DNA from: JBFMFR01 sp040752025
Lineage (GTDB): Bacteria > Chloroflexota > Anaerolineae > Anaerolineales > UBA4823
NCBI GenBank assembly: GCA_040752025.1
Contig: JBFMFR010000015.1
Location: 41,564-105,563 of the forward strand
Direction: 5' to 3'
Length of the DNA: 64,000 bases
The notes beneath the pieces were generated by a model. That model had not been told where the DNA came from. It did no database searches and saw nothing but the letters and a program-made list of their open reading frames with translations. How positions within the stretch are numbered: the first letter of the stretch is position 1; each line of letters starts with the position of its first letter. This document shows, one piece after another, positions 17,544-26,232 of the stretch. The position numbers and the translations under genes are program-made.

Positions 17544-18294
17544 AAGCATGACCCATTACTTTGGGGGGTTGAGGGCTGTCTCTAACTATAATCTGAACGT
17601 CGAGCCAGGACAGCTCCGCGGGCTGATTGGGCCAAATGGAGCGGGGAAAACAACGATTTTCAACCTGATCACTGGTATCTACCGCCCAACGGAAGGGAGG
17701 ATCACTTTCGGAGGACGCGAGATTGTTGGTCTCCAGCCATATGAGATCGCTGCTCTGGGCCTGGCCCGGACTTTCCAGAATCTGCGCCTGTGGCGGCATA
17801 TGACGGTGCTCGAGCATGTAAAAGTGGCGCGTTATTCGAAGATTGATTATGGCCTGGCGGGGGCTTTCTTTGGAACGCCAAAACGGAATGAGGAAGAAAG
17901 AACGAGCGAAAAAATTGCTCGAGAATTGTTGGAACTCGTGGGTGTAGCAGGTCTGGCGGACCAGATTGTAACCAACTTGCCTTATGGAGCGCAACGCCGG
18001 GTTGAGCTGGCCAGGGCGCTGGCGATCGAGCCGCAGGTCCTTTTCCTGGATGAGCCCACTGCGGGGATGAACCCAGAAGAATTAATCCAGATGATGGAGA
18101 TTGTGCGTCGTGTTCATAGCCAACTAGGGATGGCTATTTTTCTCATCGAACACCGGATGAAAATGGTGATGGATCTTTGCCAGGTGATTCAGACGCTTGT
18201 CTTTGGTGAGGTGGTTGCGGAAGGGACACCCGAGGAAATACGCAACAACCCGGTTGTCATCGATGCGTATCTGGGCAAGGAGGTAGAGACCTGA
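17524..18294 (+). CDS. livG: Liv-type ABC transporter ATPase LivG (system 1)
   Basis: A 256-residue ATPase when started at ATG 17524 (MPLLKVESMTHYFGG), right after GAGGAGGAAGGG; an upstream in-frame start at 17473 would only add livM-overlapping residues. Walker A is GPNGAGKTT, followed by the LivG-specific GLARTFQNLRLW. The signature motif is diverged (LPYGAQRRVELARAL), and Walker B is VLFLDEPTAGMNP, with the switch His in LIEHRMK. It hydrolyses ATP at the inner face of the membrane for import. Its TGA overlaps the livF ATG (TGATG). Confidence 0.95.
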   Translation: MPLLKVESMTHYFGGLRAVSNYNLNVEPGQLRGLIGPNGAGKTTIFNLITGIYRPTEGRITFGGREIVGLQPYEIAALGLARTFQNLRLWRHMTVLEHVKVARYSKIDYGLAGAFFGTPKRNEEERTSEKIARELLELVGVAGLADQIVTNLPYGAQRRVELARALAIEPQVLFLDEPTAGMNPEELIQMMEIVRRVHSQLGMAIFLIEHRMKMVMDLCQVIQTLVFGEVVAEGTPEEIRNNPVVIDAYLGKEVET

Positions 18295-19007
18295 TGTTGC
18301 TTTCAGTTGAGAACCTTGAGGTTTCTTACGGCAGAATCAAAGCTCTGCATGGGATTAGTTTCGAGGTAGATGAGGGCGAGATTGTGTGCATCATTGGGGC
18401 CAACGGGGCAGGCAAGAGCACAACGTTGAGGGCAGTATCGCGATTGGTAACGGCAGACCCAAGCAGCCGACTGCGTTTTATGGGAGTGGACTTATCGAAA
18501 TATTCTGCGGACAAAGTGGTCAGTGAGTTGGGGATTTCTCACGTGCCCGAGGGGCGGCGCCTGTTTGGTAATTTGACGGTGCTTGAGAACCTGCGGCTGG
18601 CTACTTTTGCTCGAAAGGATACTCAGCAGATTGAACGTGATCTGGAGCGAGTGTTTTCTATTTTCCATAGGCTGAAGGAGCGCATCAGCCAGAAAGCGGG
18701 CACATTGAGCGGCGGTGAGCAGCAAATGTTGGCCGTGGGCAGGGCACTGATGAGCGGCAGGAAGGTGATGTTGTTAGATGAGCCATCCATGGGACTCGCG
18801 CCGCTACTGATGAAAGCTGTTTTTGATGCGCTCAAGGAGATCAACCAGGAGGGGACAACGATACTCCTGGTAGAACAGAATGCCCGCATGGCATTGCAGT
18901 TCGCACAGCGTGGTTATGTATTGGAAAGCGGGAATTTGGTGCTGCAAGGCGCGTCTCAGGAGCTGCTCGTAAATCCTGATGTGAAGAGAGCTTACCTGGG
19001 CGGTTAG
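18294..19007 (+). CDS. livF: Liv-type ABC transporter ATPase LivF (system 1)
   Basis: A 237-residue ATPase with Walker A GANGAGKSTT, the LivF hallmark HVPEGRRLFGNLTVLENL, signature LSGGEQQMLAVGRAL, Walker B VMLLDEPSMGLAP and VEQNARMAL. It pairs with LivG as the second nucleotide-binding subunit. The residues SRLVTADPSSRLRFMG deviate slightly from the usual TISGL region. Last gene of the operon: a terminator at 19040-19072 follows. Confidence 0.95.
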   Translation: MLLSVENLEVSYGRIKALHGISFEVDEGEIVCIIGANGAGKSTTLRAVSRLVTADPSSRLRFMGVDLSKYSADKVVSELGISHVPEGRRLFGNLTVLENLRLATFARKDTQQIERDLERVFSIFHRLKERISQKAGTLSGGEQQMLAVGRALMSGRKVMLLDEPSMGLAPLLMKAVFDALKEINQEGTTILLVEQNARMALQFAQRGYVLESGNLVLQGASQELLVNPDVKRAYLGG

Positions 19008-19039
19008 CCGGTATCCTTTGCCAACCGATCTGCGCGTGT

Positions 19040-19072
19040 AGAGCCCAGCCTGTTCTTCGCCGGGCTCTTTTG
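19040..19072 (+). terminator. Terminator of liv operon 1
   Basis: AGAGCCC (19040-19046) pairs with GGGCTCT (19062-19068), with more pairing inside the loop, and is followed by TTTT. It lies between livF and the convergent alr gene. Confidence 0.85.
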
Positions 19073-19081
19073 GCCTGAGGA

Positions 19082-20206
19082 TCAGTCGGAATTGAGATAA
19101 AGACGCGGCACGCGTGATCCGATGCCGCAGGTGACTTCGTAGTTGATAGTATGCCAATGCCGGGCAACCTGTTCGGCGCTTAAGTGCTCTTGCCCCTGGA
19201 AGCCGATCAACACGACCTCATCGCCGGCTTTGGCCTCGGGAACCTGATCCAGTTGTAGCATGATCTGATCCATGCACACCCGGCCGATCACGAGGACCCT
19301 GCACCCGCCGACGAGCGCCTGGTTGCCTGATGTGCGCCTGAAACCATCGGCGTAGCCGACCGGGACTGTGCCAATACGCTCTTGTACCTTTTGGGTAACG
19401 TACTCATGCCCGTAGCTGACGCCGCGCCCGGCGGGCAAGGTTTTTACCTGGCTGAGCACGGTTTTCCAGGTGAGGGCCGGACGGAAATCAGCCGGCAGGG
19501 GGCATTCGGCGGACGGGTGCAGCCCGTACATGGCGATGCCGAGGCGCACCATGTCGAAGCTGGCGCTGGAACGCGTCAGGCTGGCGGCTGAATTGGCGGC
19601 ATGCACCAGAGATGGATGGATGGCGAGTTCATCCAGGTTTTTCAGGACCTGCAGAAAGCGAGATGCTTGCAAGTCGGTTGTAGTCGGGTCGGTTTCATCG
19701 GCGCGAGCGAAATGGGTGAACAGGCCCTCGAAGAGTACAGCCGGCGTATGCGCCAGCAGGCTGGCGAGTCCGGATGCGGTACCTGGCTGTACGCCCAGAC
19801 GGCTCATGCCAGTATCTACTTTCAGGTGCAGCCTGGCTTTACTCCCAATGCGAGCGGCGATGGAAGCGGCCTGCTCGATTTGCTCCTGGCTCCATACGGT
19901 GATCGAAAATTGGTTTTGGATGGCCGGCTGTACCTGAGCGGGAGGAATGTAACCCAGGAGCAGAATTGGGCATTCAAGCCCGGCCTGGCGCAGTTCCAGG
20001 GCTTCTTCGATGCGAGCAACGCTGAGCCAGGTCGCGCCAGCGCGCAAGGCAGCCCGGGCCACTGGCAAAGCTCCGTGACCGTAGGCATTGGCTTTGACGA
20101 TTGCCATTACCTGAACGTTGGTGTGAGCCTTTGTCAGGCGGACATTGTTTTCGATGGCTGCCAGATCTACTTCTGCCCAGGTAGATAAGGCCTGATGCGC
20201 GTTCAT
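19082..20206 (-). CDS. alr: Alanine racemase
   Basis: A 374-residue PLP enzyme that interconverts L- and D-alanine for peptidoglycan. The PLP lysine lies in VMAIVKANAYGHGALPVA, and the catalytic Tyr in GVSYGHEYVTQ. RLGIAMYGLHPS and GRVCMDQIMLQLD are other family landmarks. Length is normal. It is the last gene of a leftward group: 41 bases separate it from the OmpR-type regulator. The gene may therefore be read together with the kinase-phosphatase-FHA operon. It is also a possible source of D-alanine for the acylation cassette at 42-46.6 kb, though nothing links them directly. Confidence 0.95.
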   Translation of the reverse strand: MNAHQALSTWAEVDLAAIENNVRLTKAHTNVQVMAIVKANAYGHGALPVARAALRAGATWLSVARIEEALELRQAGLECPILLLGYIPPAQVQPAIQNQFSITVWSQEQIEQAASIAARIGSKARLHLKVDTGMSRLGVQPGTASGLASLLAHTPAVLFEGLFTHFARADETDPTTTDLQASRFLQVLKNLDELAIHPSLVHAANSAASLTRSSASFDMVRLGIAMYGLHPSAECPLPADFRPALTWKTVLSQVKTLPAGRGVSYGHEYVTQKVQERIGTVPVGYADGFRRTSGNQALVGGCRVLVIGRVCMDQIMLQLDQVPEAKAGDEVVLIGFQGQEHLSAEQVARHWHTINYEVTCGIGSRVPRLYLNSD

Positions 20207-20247
20207 ACAAGTTGAAGGGAATTGGCCGACCGCTTCCGGCGATTTGG

Positions 20248-20985
20248 CTAGGTGTCTGAGTCTTCAGTTAAACGCTGGCGGCGGAAATCCACGAAACGGT
20301 AGCCGACCCCACGTTCAGTGAGAATATACTTGGGATTAGCAGGATCTTGCTCCAGTTTCTTGCGCAGGTAATTGATGTACAGCCGCACATAGTGGGGTTC
20401 GTCACGATACTCATAACCCCAAACTTTGGCCAGGAGTTGATCGTGTGAGATTACCCAGCCAGCGTTTTGTACCAGATGATACAGCAGACGGTATTCGGTC
20501 GGCCGGAGTTGAACCAACTTGCCATCTACCCATACTTCGCGCCGGTCGAAATCCAGCTTGAGGTGCTCGTCGACTTCGATGGGACCATGGGTGCTGACGC
20601 TGGTTGTCTCGGTGCGCCTGAGCACAGCCCGCACCCGGCTGACCAGTTCTCTTGGGCTAAAAGGCTTGGTAATGTAATCATCGGCGCCCAGTTCTAAGCC
20701 GCGGACGCGGTCATCCTCTTCGCCTTTTGCAGTCAGCATGATTACAGGCACTGAACTGACTTCGCGGATGATCTTGAGTACTTCGAAGCCGTCCAGGTCG
20801 GGCATCATCACATCGAGGAGAACCAGGTCGGGCAGGTTACTGCGAACTTTGTTGATCGCCTGTGAGCCATTATAGGCTTCGATGACGCGAAAACCGTCAT
20901 GTTCCAGGTTGAGACGGATGAAACGCACCATGCGTTCTTCATCATCGACTACCAGGATGCGCCGATCTTTGAGGCGGTTGTCCAT
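20248..20985 (-). CDS. OmpR/PhoB-type response regulator
   Basis: About 245 residues. A GTG 12 bases upstream (20997) is in frame, but ATG 20985 (MDNRLKDRR) has GGGAG at better spacing. Receiver: VDDEE acidic pair, phospho-Asp in LVLLDVMMPDLDG, Thr in VIMLTAKGE, Lys in DDYITKPFSP. The DNA-binding winged helix at about 135-235 has LRPTEYRLLYHLVQNAG and YINYLRKKLEQDP, ending ERGVGYRF. No histidine kinase is adjacent. It sits 25 bases after the 80-aa unknown and upstream of alr in an operon led by a Ser/Thr kinase, so cross-talk between the two kinds of phosphorylation is conceivable. Confidence 0.94.
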   Translation of the reverse strand: MDNRLKDRRILVVDDEERMVRFIRLNLEHDGFRVIEAYNGSQAINKVRSNLPDLVLLDVMMPDLDGFEVLKIIREVSSVPVIMLTAKGEEDDRVRGLELGADDYITKPFSPRELVSRVRAVLRRTETTSVSTHGPIEVDEHLKLDFDRREVWVDGKLVQLRPTEYRLLYHLVQNAGWVISHDQLLAKVWGYEYRDEPHYVRLYINYLRKKLEQDPANPKYILTERGVGYRFVDFRRQRLTEDSDT

Positions 20986-21010
20986 ATTGAGTGTCACTCC
21001 CGTATGCTAC

Positions 21011-21253
21011 TCACTCACGCACGAAGCCGATGATGGCTTCTTCCTCTTCAGAAGTAATCACCTCGATGAAGTTGAGTTTTTCGACAGGCCAATAAACCAT
21101 GACGGCATTGTCTGCCAGGTAATGCAAATCTTTGCCATCTACACGGCGAGGGTTTCTTACCACCACCATGGTATCGGTTACGGTCGGAAGCTCTTCAACT
21201 TCGCCGGCAACCGGGTCAGTGTTTTGGATGTGAAGGATCAGTGTATGTGGCAT
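21011..21253 (-). CDS. Small acidic protein of unknown function
   Basis: An 80-residue protein, not recognised. It is acidic, has no Cys, no signal peptide and no membrane helix. It begins MPHTLILHIQNTDPVAGEVE and contains TDTMVVVRNPRRVDGKDLHY and an acidic patch (ITSEEEEAIIGF) near the end. The first 60 residues alternate hydrophobic and polar positions, which suggests a beta-rich fold. It starts 3 bases after the FHA gene stop and ends 25 bases before the regulator start, so it belongs to the signalling operon and is translated with its neighbours. A partner or adaptor of the FHA/vWA proteins is a guess only. Confidence 0.75.
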   Translation of the reverse strand: MPHTLILHIQNTDPVAGEVEELPTVTDTMVVVRNPRRVDGKDLHYLADNAVMVYWPVEKLNFIEVITSEEEEAIIGFVRE

Positions 21254-21256
21254 GGA

Positions 21257-21796
21257 TCAGCCTCCGTTCTCTTTCGCTTGAAACAGCACCTGGATTTTGA
21301 GCTTTCCCAAAGTGAGAATATCACCATTTCTGAGGGGATTGGGGATATGGGATGAGATTTTACGCCCATTCACTCGAGTGCCATTTGCAGAACCCAAATC
21401 GGTGATGGAGACAGCCGTTTCTCCGACTTTAATGGCCGCATGCATGCGCGAAACGCCAGCTTCGTAGGCTTTATAGGGGGATAGATCAATATCCGGGAGG
21501 ACTGGCTGCCCCTCGCTGACACGGCCCAGGGTAAGCTCATCGAAACTGGTCAGTTCGAGTACATCCCCACTATTGACAATATTCAAAGTGACTTTACCCT
21601 TCAAAGTGCCTGAAGTTGAGCGCTCAAGGGGTTCCTGGGTTTTGGGCTCTCGAAGCGATTGGGGGAAATCTTTTGTGGATACCTGTTTTATGACTGAAGT
21701 TGGGATGCCTTCATCAAAAATTAATTGCGCGCCGCATTCGCTGCAAAACAGGGCGCCAACCATTTCTTTGTGAAGACAATTGTGACACAGAATCAT
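21257..21796 (-). CDS. Zinc-ribbon plus FHA domain protein
   Basis: A 179-residue protein. The N-terminal zinc ribbon has two Cys pairs (CHNC at residues 4-7 and CSEC at 18-21). A linker rich in Ser/Thr/Pro/Lys follows, then a C-terminal FHA domain at about 90-170 with the phosphothreonine-binding landmarks LTLGR, VSRMHAAI and GSANGTRVNG. FHA domains bind phosphothreonine, so the kinase and phosphatase encoded upstream are the natural regulators. ATG overlaps the stop of the J-domain/vWA gene in an ATGA, so the two are translationally coupled. Confidence 0.92.
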   Translation of the reverse strand: MILCHNCLHKEMVGALFCSECGAQLIFDEGIPTSVIKQVSTKDFPQSLREPKTQEPLERSTSGTLKGKVTLNIVNSGDVLELTSFDELTLGRVSEGQPVLPDIDLSPYKAYEAGVSRMHAAIKVGETAVSITDLGSANGTRVNGRKISSHIPNPLRNGDILTLGKLKIQVLFQAKENGG

Positions 21797-23265
21797 AAAT
21801 TTTCGCTTTCCGTGGATTCTGGTAAAAGCAATGAGCGCGTGCCGTATTTTATTCTTTTCTCGCCTTCTGGGCTGAATGCGTGGGTGCGCTGGATGCGTTC
21901 GGCTTCGATCAGGGCAGTTTGAGCCAGTTCGCGCTCGCCTACTGAAATCAACTGGGTTGCCAGGCGCTGTAAGCGCAGGCTGGCTTCTTGAACGTTGCCG
22001 GCGTTAACATCTCTGCGGGCTTTTTCCTGCATTTTATACAAGGTGATCTGCGATAGAGCGTGAAAGATGGGTTGTGGCGGCAGGTCGGTGGCTTGTGTAT
22101 CACCGGTCAACCGGGTGATTTGGAACGGAATTTTACTGGATAGCATTGCGGTAGCGATTGGCTGAAAAGCCAACTCGCCATAGGCAATTTTGACTCGGGT
22201 GGTATCTTCAGGTATTGGCTCGATGATGAATTCCAGTAAGATAGATAGCTTAGCATCTTTAGGAATACTGCCCAGGTGTATTTGATGCCCGGTGGGCAAA
22301 GTTGCTGCATCAGGTTGTAATCTGAAGACCGATTGCAAGGATGCACTTGAATCAACCTTTAGATTTAAACTCACCTGTTCGGCAAAGATTCGGCTGAGTT
22401 GGGAGAATTTATCATTGAGAAAATTGCGGATATCTTTGTTGTTATAGATGTAATTGCTGGTGCCGCCGGTGCGGCTGGCGAGTTCATCCAGAAACGCATC
22501 GTTCCATTCGGTGCCCATCCCCAGGCCATGTATGTGAATACCCTCGCGGGCGGCTGCATTGGCTAATTTGAGGCAGGCTTCTTCATCTCCGTAGGTACGG
22601 CCATCGGTCAGCAGAATCATATGGTTGATGAAGGTTTTATTGGCGTAGCGACGAGTTTCGGAAAAACCAGCTTCGAGGCCTCGAAATATTTCGGTTCCCC
22701 CTCCAGATTTGAGCATGTGGATCTGGGTTTCTACAGAACTACGATCCATGCTATGGCCGGCAGGCAAGATTATGTCTGCTCTGTCGCTGAAGGCTATTAT
22801 CGAAAGCGTGTCGTTCGGTTTTAGCTGGCGGATCAGTTCAATAGCTGCTGATTTTACCATGTCCATACGTTCCCCCTGCATGGAAGTCGAGCGATCAATG
22901 ATCAGGGAGAGGTTGATAGGGGGCGTTTTGGAATGGGCTTGAGTTTTGACGGGCACGAAGTCCAATAACACGTAAAGCAGTTGATTCTCTTCGATGATGG
23001 GTAATGCTGAACGGCTGTAGAGCATTTCCAGGGTCAGAAGGGATTGGGTCTGGGCTATCAGTTCTTGATCGTAGGCGGCGTGCTTTTTGTGATCTGCCAG
23101 AGTCTCATAAGCCTGCTGGATGCGCATGAACATCTCGCTGGCGCCAGTTTCTTTATTCACATCCGGATGCAGTTGTCGCGCTGCCTTGTGATAGGCGCGA
23201 CGAATTTCCTCCAGCGTTGCATCTGGCGGTAATCCGAGCAGATCGTAAAAGCTTGCCTGAGTCAT
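21793..23265 (-). CDS. J-domain / von Willebrand factor A fusion protein
   Basis: A 490-residue protein from ATG 23265 (MTQASFYDLLGLPPDA), 4 bases after the phosphatase stop; the frame is open further upstream but only as antisense to that gene's end. Residues 1-65 are a J-domain with HPD intact (QLHPDVNK), so it should recruit an Hsp70. Residues about 110-290 are a vWA domain with a complete MIDAS: IDRSTSMQG (DxSxS), GGGTEIFRG (Thr) and LLTDGRTYGD (Asp). A beta-rich region of about 100 residues and a helical C-terminus (RLQRLATQLISVGERELAQT) follow. The combination suggests a cytoplasmic scaffold that assembles or folds a complex under kinase control. Function is not known. Confidence 0.9.
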   Translation of the reverse strand: MTQASFYDLLGLPPDATLEEIRRAYHKAARQLHPDVNKETGASEMFMRIQQAYETLADHKKHAAYDQELIAQTQSLLTLEMLYSRSALPIIEENQLLYVLLDFVPVKTQAHSKTPPINLSLIIDRSTSMQGERMDMVKSAAIELIRQLKPNDTLSIIAFSDRADIILPAGHSMDRSSVETQIHMLKSGGGTEIFRGLEAGFSETRRYANKTFINHMILLTDGRTYGDEEACLKLANAAAREGIHIHGLGMGTEWNDAFLDELASRTGGTSNYIYNNKDIRNFLNDKFSQLSRIFAEQVSLNLKVDSSASLQSVFRLQPDAATLPTGHQIHLGSIPKDAKLSILLEFIIEPIPEDTTRVKIAYGELAFQPIATAMLSSKIPFQITRLTGDTQATDLPPQPIFHALSQITLYKMQEKARRDVNAGNVQEASLRLQRLATQLISVGERELAQTALIEAERIQRTHAFSPEGEKRIKYGTRSLLLPESTESENL

Positions 23266-23269
23266 GCGT

Positions 23270-24169
23270 TTATGCGGGCACTTGGATGATAATGGCAGTG
23301 ATGTTGTCTGGCCCACCGGCTTCGTTGGCCGCATCGATCAGCTTTTGTGTAGCTATTTGAGGGTTCGGGGCCGTAGTTACAATGTGGGCGATTTCGTCTT
23401 CGGAGATAACACCCCAGAGGCCATCGGAACAGAGCAAAAGGTATCCGCTTTTGGGCAAGGGGAGAGTGTTGGTATCTGGTGAGAAGGGCTCGCCCTGGCC
23501 GAGTGCACGGTATAGGACGTTGCGTTGAGGGTGGACAGCGGCTTCATCGGCGGAAAGTTGCCCCAATTCCATCATGCGCATGACCAGGGAGTGATCGCGC
23601 GTGAGAACGTTCATCTCTCCCTGGGGAGAAATGGCATAGGCACGACTATCCCCAACATGAGCGATGGTCATTTGATCATCCAGAATGAGGATAGCAGTCA
23701 TGGTGGTCCCGCCCCCGGGTGCATGTTTCGTGATGACACGATGGGCTTCTTGAACGCCTTCTTGCATAATTTCTTGGATGGAGTCGTCAGGGGCTATGGG
23801 CTTAGGGCTGAGCAGTGAGATTAGAACCTTACGGATGATATAGCTACCAACGGCGCGTACGGCCAATCCACTGGCGATTTCACCGTGTTTGTGGCCTCCC
23901 ATCCCATCGGCGACGATGTACAAGCCGATGGGGATGCGGGTGTGATCGCTGGCCAAATTGGTTGTGAGGGTGAGCAGGGCATCTTCGTTATGATCGCGCT
24001 GAACACCTGCCGATTGTGAACAACCAACAACAAACTGCTGAACTTCCAGTTGAGGGCGGCTATCTGGCGTTACGTCTTCCTCAGCGGTTGGCTTGCTTAG
24101 CGGAACGGTTGGGATGTCTTCAGTAGCAGATCTACGCAGGCGAAATAATTTTTTCAATAAGGGTGCCAA
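23270..24169 (-). CDS. PP2C-type Ser/Thr protein phosphatase
   Basis: A 299-residue PPM/PP2C phosphatase. The likely start is TTG 24169 with GAAGG 6 bases upstream. About 45 variable residues precede the catalytic domain, which has all metal-ligand motifs: QRDHNEDA, VADGMGGHKHGE, GTTMTAIL, AHVGDSRAY, CSDGLWG and GGPDNITAI. It reverses Thr phosphorylation by the kinase encoded 26 bases upstream. No membrane helix is seen, so it is cytoplasmic. It precedes the J-domain/vWA gene by 4 bases. Confidence 0.93.
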   Translation of the reverse strand: MAPLLKKLFRLRRSATEDIPTVPLSKPTAEEDVTPDSRPQLEVQQFVVGCSQSAGVQRDHNEDALLTLTTNLASDHTRIPIGLYIVADGMGGHKHGEIASGLAVRAVGSYIIRKVLISLLSPKPIAPDDSIQEIMQEGVQEAHRVITKHAPGGGTTMTAILILDDQMTIAHVGDSRAYAISPQGEMNVLTRDHSLVMRMMELGQLSADEAAVHPQRNVLYRALGQGEPFSPDTNTLPLPKSGYLLLCSDGLWGVISEDEIAHIVTTAPNPQIATQKLIDAANEAGGPDNITAIIIQVPA

Positions 24170-24195
24170 AGGATACCTTCCTGTTGAAGGGTGGG

Positions 24196-26082
24196 TCAGG
24201 CCATCAGAGCGTAAATTTTGTGATCCGTTGAGCCCACATAAATCATATCATCTAATGCTGCTGGTGTACCTGTGATAGGCCCTTCTGTCTTGAATTTCCA
24301 ACGCAATCTCCCGGTGCGATATTCCAGGCAATACAGGTAGCCGTCCACTGAACCACAATAAAGTGAGTCTTTGTAGATTATGGGAGAGCCAGTGACCTGG
24401 TGTTGTGTATTGTAACGCCAAATTTCCTTAGATGAGTTTGCATCGATACAATAGATGGCACCGTCGATTGCGCCAGTGAATAGAAATTTGTCTTCCACAC
24501 AGGGTGATGAGATGGATGGTTTGCCGATCCAAAATCGCCAAATAACCCAACCTGTAATGGTGTTTAGAGCGTAAACTGTGGAATCGACTGAGCCGAAGTA
24601 TACAACACCCTGCGAGATCACAGGTGAGGCGGTGATGGCTCGCTTGGCCCGGAAACGCCACTTGACCGCTCCGGCAAAATCGAGGCAGAAAAAGTCGCCT
24701 GCTTCTGAGCCAAAGAAGACAAGATCTTGACTCACGACAGGTGTGGAACGGATTGGAGAACCGCAATCCACTTTCCAGACCTCCCGCCCGGTCACCGTGT
24801 GAACGACATGCACATGACCGTCATCTGAGCCAATGAAAATATGGCCTTCACTGATTTGGGGGGAGGAGCGGATTGGGCCCTTGGTGTAATAGGTCCAATT
24901 GAGTTTCCCATTGCGCAGAAAAAGAGCATGTAAGCGGAAATCTTCGGAGCCAAAGAAGATGTTGTTTTCCAGGGCAGCCGGCCGGCTAACGATACCGCCA
25001 TCGGTTGGGTATTTCCACATGAAGGAGCCATCTTTTGCATCCAAGGCGTAAAGGTTATTGTCATAACAGCCGGTGTAAATGACGTTATGATGGCAAAGAA
25101 GGCTGCCGCGAACCTCATCTTCGCACTCGAATTGCCAGACGGGCCGAATATTTTCACTGCTTCCGGAACTGATCACAGTCGCTACTGAGATATGAGGCAG
25201 AATGCCGGTGCTGCGAGCGACTGCCACCAGGGCATCACGCATTTCTGAGGCAGTCTGGTAACGATCTTCGGGGTTGTACTGCAGGGCTTTGTTGATGATT
25301 TGCTCAAGCTCAGGATAAACGCTGGGGTTGATGCGCCGAACGGGGCGCTCGCCAAAAGAGAACGGCGGTTCCAAGCGTGGGTCGCGGCGGGAAAGTGCAT
25401 GGTGTAACGTTGCCCCCAGCGAATAGAGGTCCGCCACCGGAGAGGCTTCGCCCCGGTACTGCTCGGGCGGCGAATAGCCCTCTGTGCCGACCATGGTGCC
25501 TTTCTGCCCAAATTGGAAGTGTTTGGCGATGCCGAAATCTACCAGCACGGCGTGATCCTGAACGTTGATCATCACGTTGGAGGGTTTCATATCCCGAAAG
25601 ATGATCGTTTCGGGTTTGTGCGAGTGCAGGTAGTTGAGCACATCGCACAATTCAATGGCCCAGCGTATCGCGCGCTCGACCGAAATGAAGTCGGTGCTGC
25701 TGTTAATGAGCGCTTCCAGGTCTTGCCCGGAGATGTATTCTTCTACCAGGTAGGAGCGTTCATTGAGGGAGAAGTAATCGTAGATGCGCGGAATGGCGCG
25801 ATGATCGAGGGATGCCAATAAGTTAGCCTCGCGCTCGAAGTTGTGGACGATGGTGCTGCGCACGACCGGATCCATGGCGCGATTCACCATTTCTTTGACG
25901 GCAACGACTTTAACAACATTGGGAAAGTGCATGTCGCGGGCGCGATAGACAGCGCCCATACCACCGATGCCGAGAACGCCTTGGATCAGATAGCGTTCCT
26001 CTAGCATCGCTCCGGCCTGTAACTGCTGGCTGTAGCCTTTGTCGTCAGGTTCTAGGCTCTGTGTAATCTGTTGGGTTTCCAC
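24196..26082 (-). CDS. Ser/Thr protein kinase fused to a cytoplasmic PQQ-type beta-propeller
   Basis: A 628-residue protein; start GTG 26082 with AAAGGATAAATT upstream. Kinase at about 30-300: glycine loop GVLGIGGMGAVYRARD, lysine in VVAVKEM, DFG as LVDFGIAKHF and YSPPEQYRG. The catalytic loop reads IIFRDMKPSNVM, with Phe in place of the HRD histidine. Residues about 325-628 form roughly seven PQQ-like blades (VIYTGCYDNNLYALDAKDG, later VYFGSVDSTVYALNTITG and LYCGSVDGYLYCLEYRTG). There is no membrane helix between the two parts, so the propeller is cytoplasmic, probably a protein-binding platform. First gene of the leftward signalling operon; promoter at 26181-26209. Confidence 0.93.
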   Translation of the reverse strand: METQQITQSLEPDDKGYSQQLQAGAMLEERYLIQGVLGIGGMGAVYRARDMHFPNVVKVVAVKEMVNRAMDPVVRSTIVHNFEREANLLASLDHRAIPRIYDYFSLNERSYLVEEYISGQDLEALINSSTDFISVERAIRWAIELCDVLNYLHSHKPETIIFRDMKPSNVMINVQDHAVLVDFGIAKHFQFGQKGTMVGTEGYSPPEQYRGEASPVADLYSLGATLHHALSRRDPRLEPPFSFGERPVRRINPSVYPELEQIINKALQYNPEDRYQTASEMRDALVAVARSTGILPHISVATVISSGSSENIRPVWQFECEDEVRGSLLCHHNVIYTGCYDNNLYALDAKDGSFMWKYPTDGGIVSRPAALENNIFFGSEDFRLHALFLRNGKLNWTYYTKGPIRSSPQISEGHIFIGSDDGHVHVVHTVTGREVWKVDCGSPIRSTPVVSQDLVFFGSEAGDFFCLDFAGAVKWRFRAKRAITASPVISQGVVYFGSVDSTVYALNTITGWVIWRFWIGKPSISSPCVEDKFLFTGAIDGAIYCIDANSSKEIWRYNTQHQVTGSPIIYKDSLYCGSVDGYLYCLEYRTGRLRWKFKTEGPITGTPAALDDMIYVGSTDHKIYALMA

Positions 26083-26180
26083 AATTTATCCTTTAATAAC
26101 ACCTACTTTTGAGGAAACACGGAGCGTGCTTTGCCCAGCATTTACTACTTTCGGTGGTCGTATCGTTTGCCCAGAATACT

Positions 26181-26209
26181 ATTATAGTCAGCAAAGGGCG
26201 AAACTGCAA
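26181..26209 (-). promoter_or_regulatory. Promoter of the kinase-phosphatase-FHA operon
   Basis: Minus strand: TTGCAG (26209-26204), 17 bases, perfect TATAAT (26186-26181). It lies about 100 bases upstream of the kinase start. Confidence 0.6.
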
Positions 26210-26232
26210 ATAGGAAATGGGTCTAATCTCCT

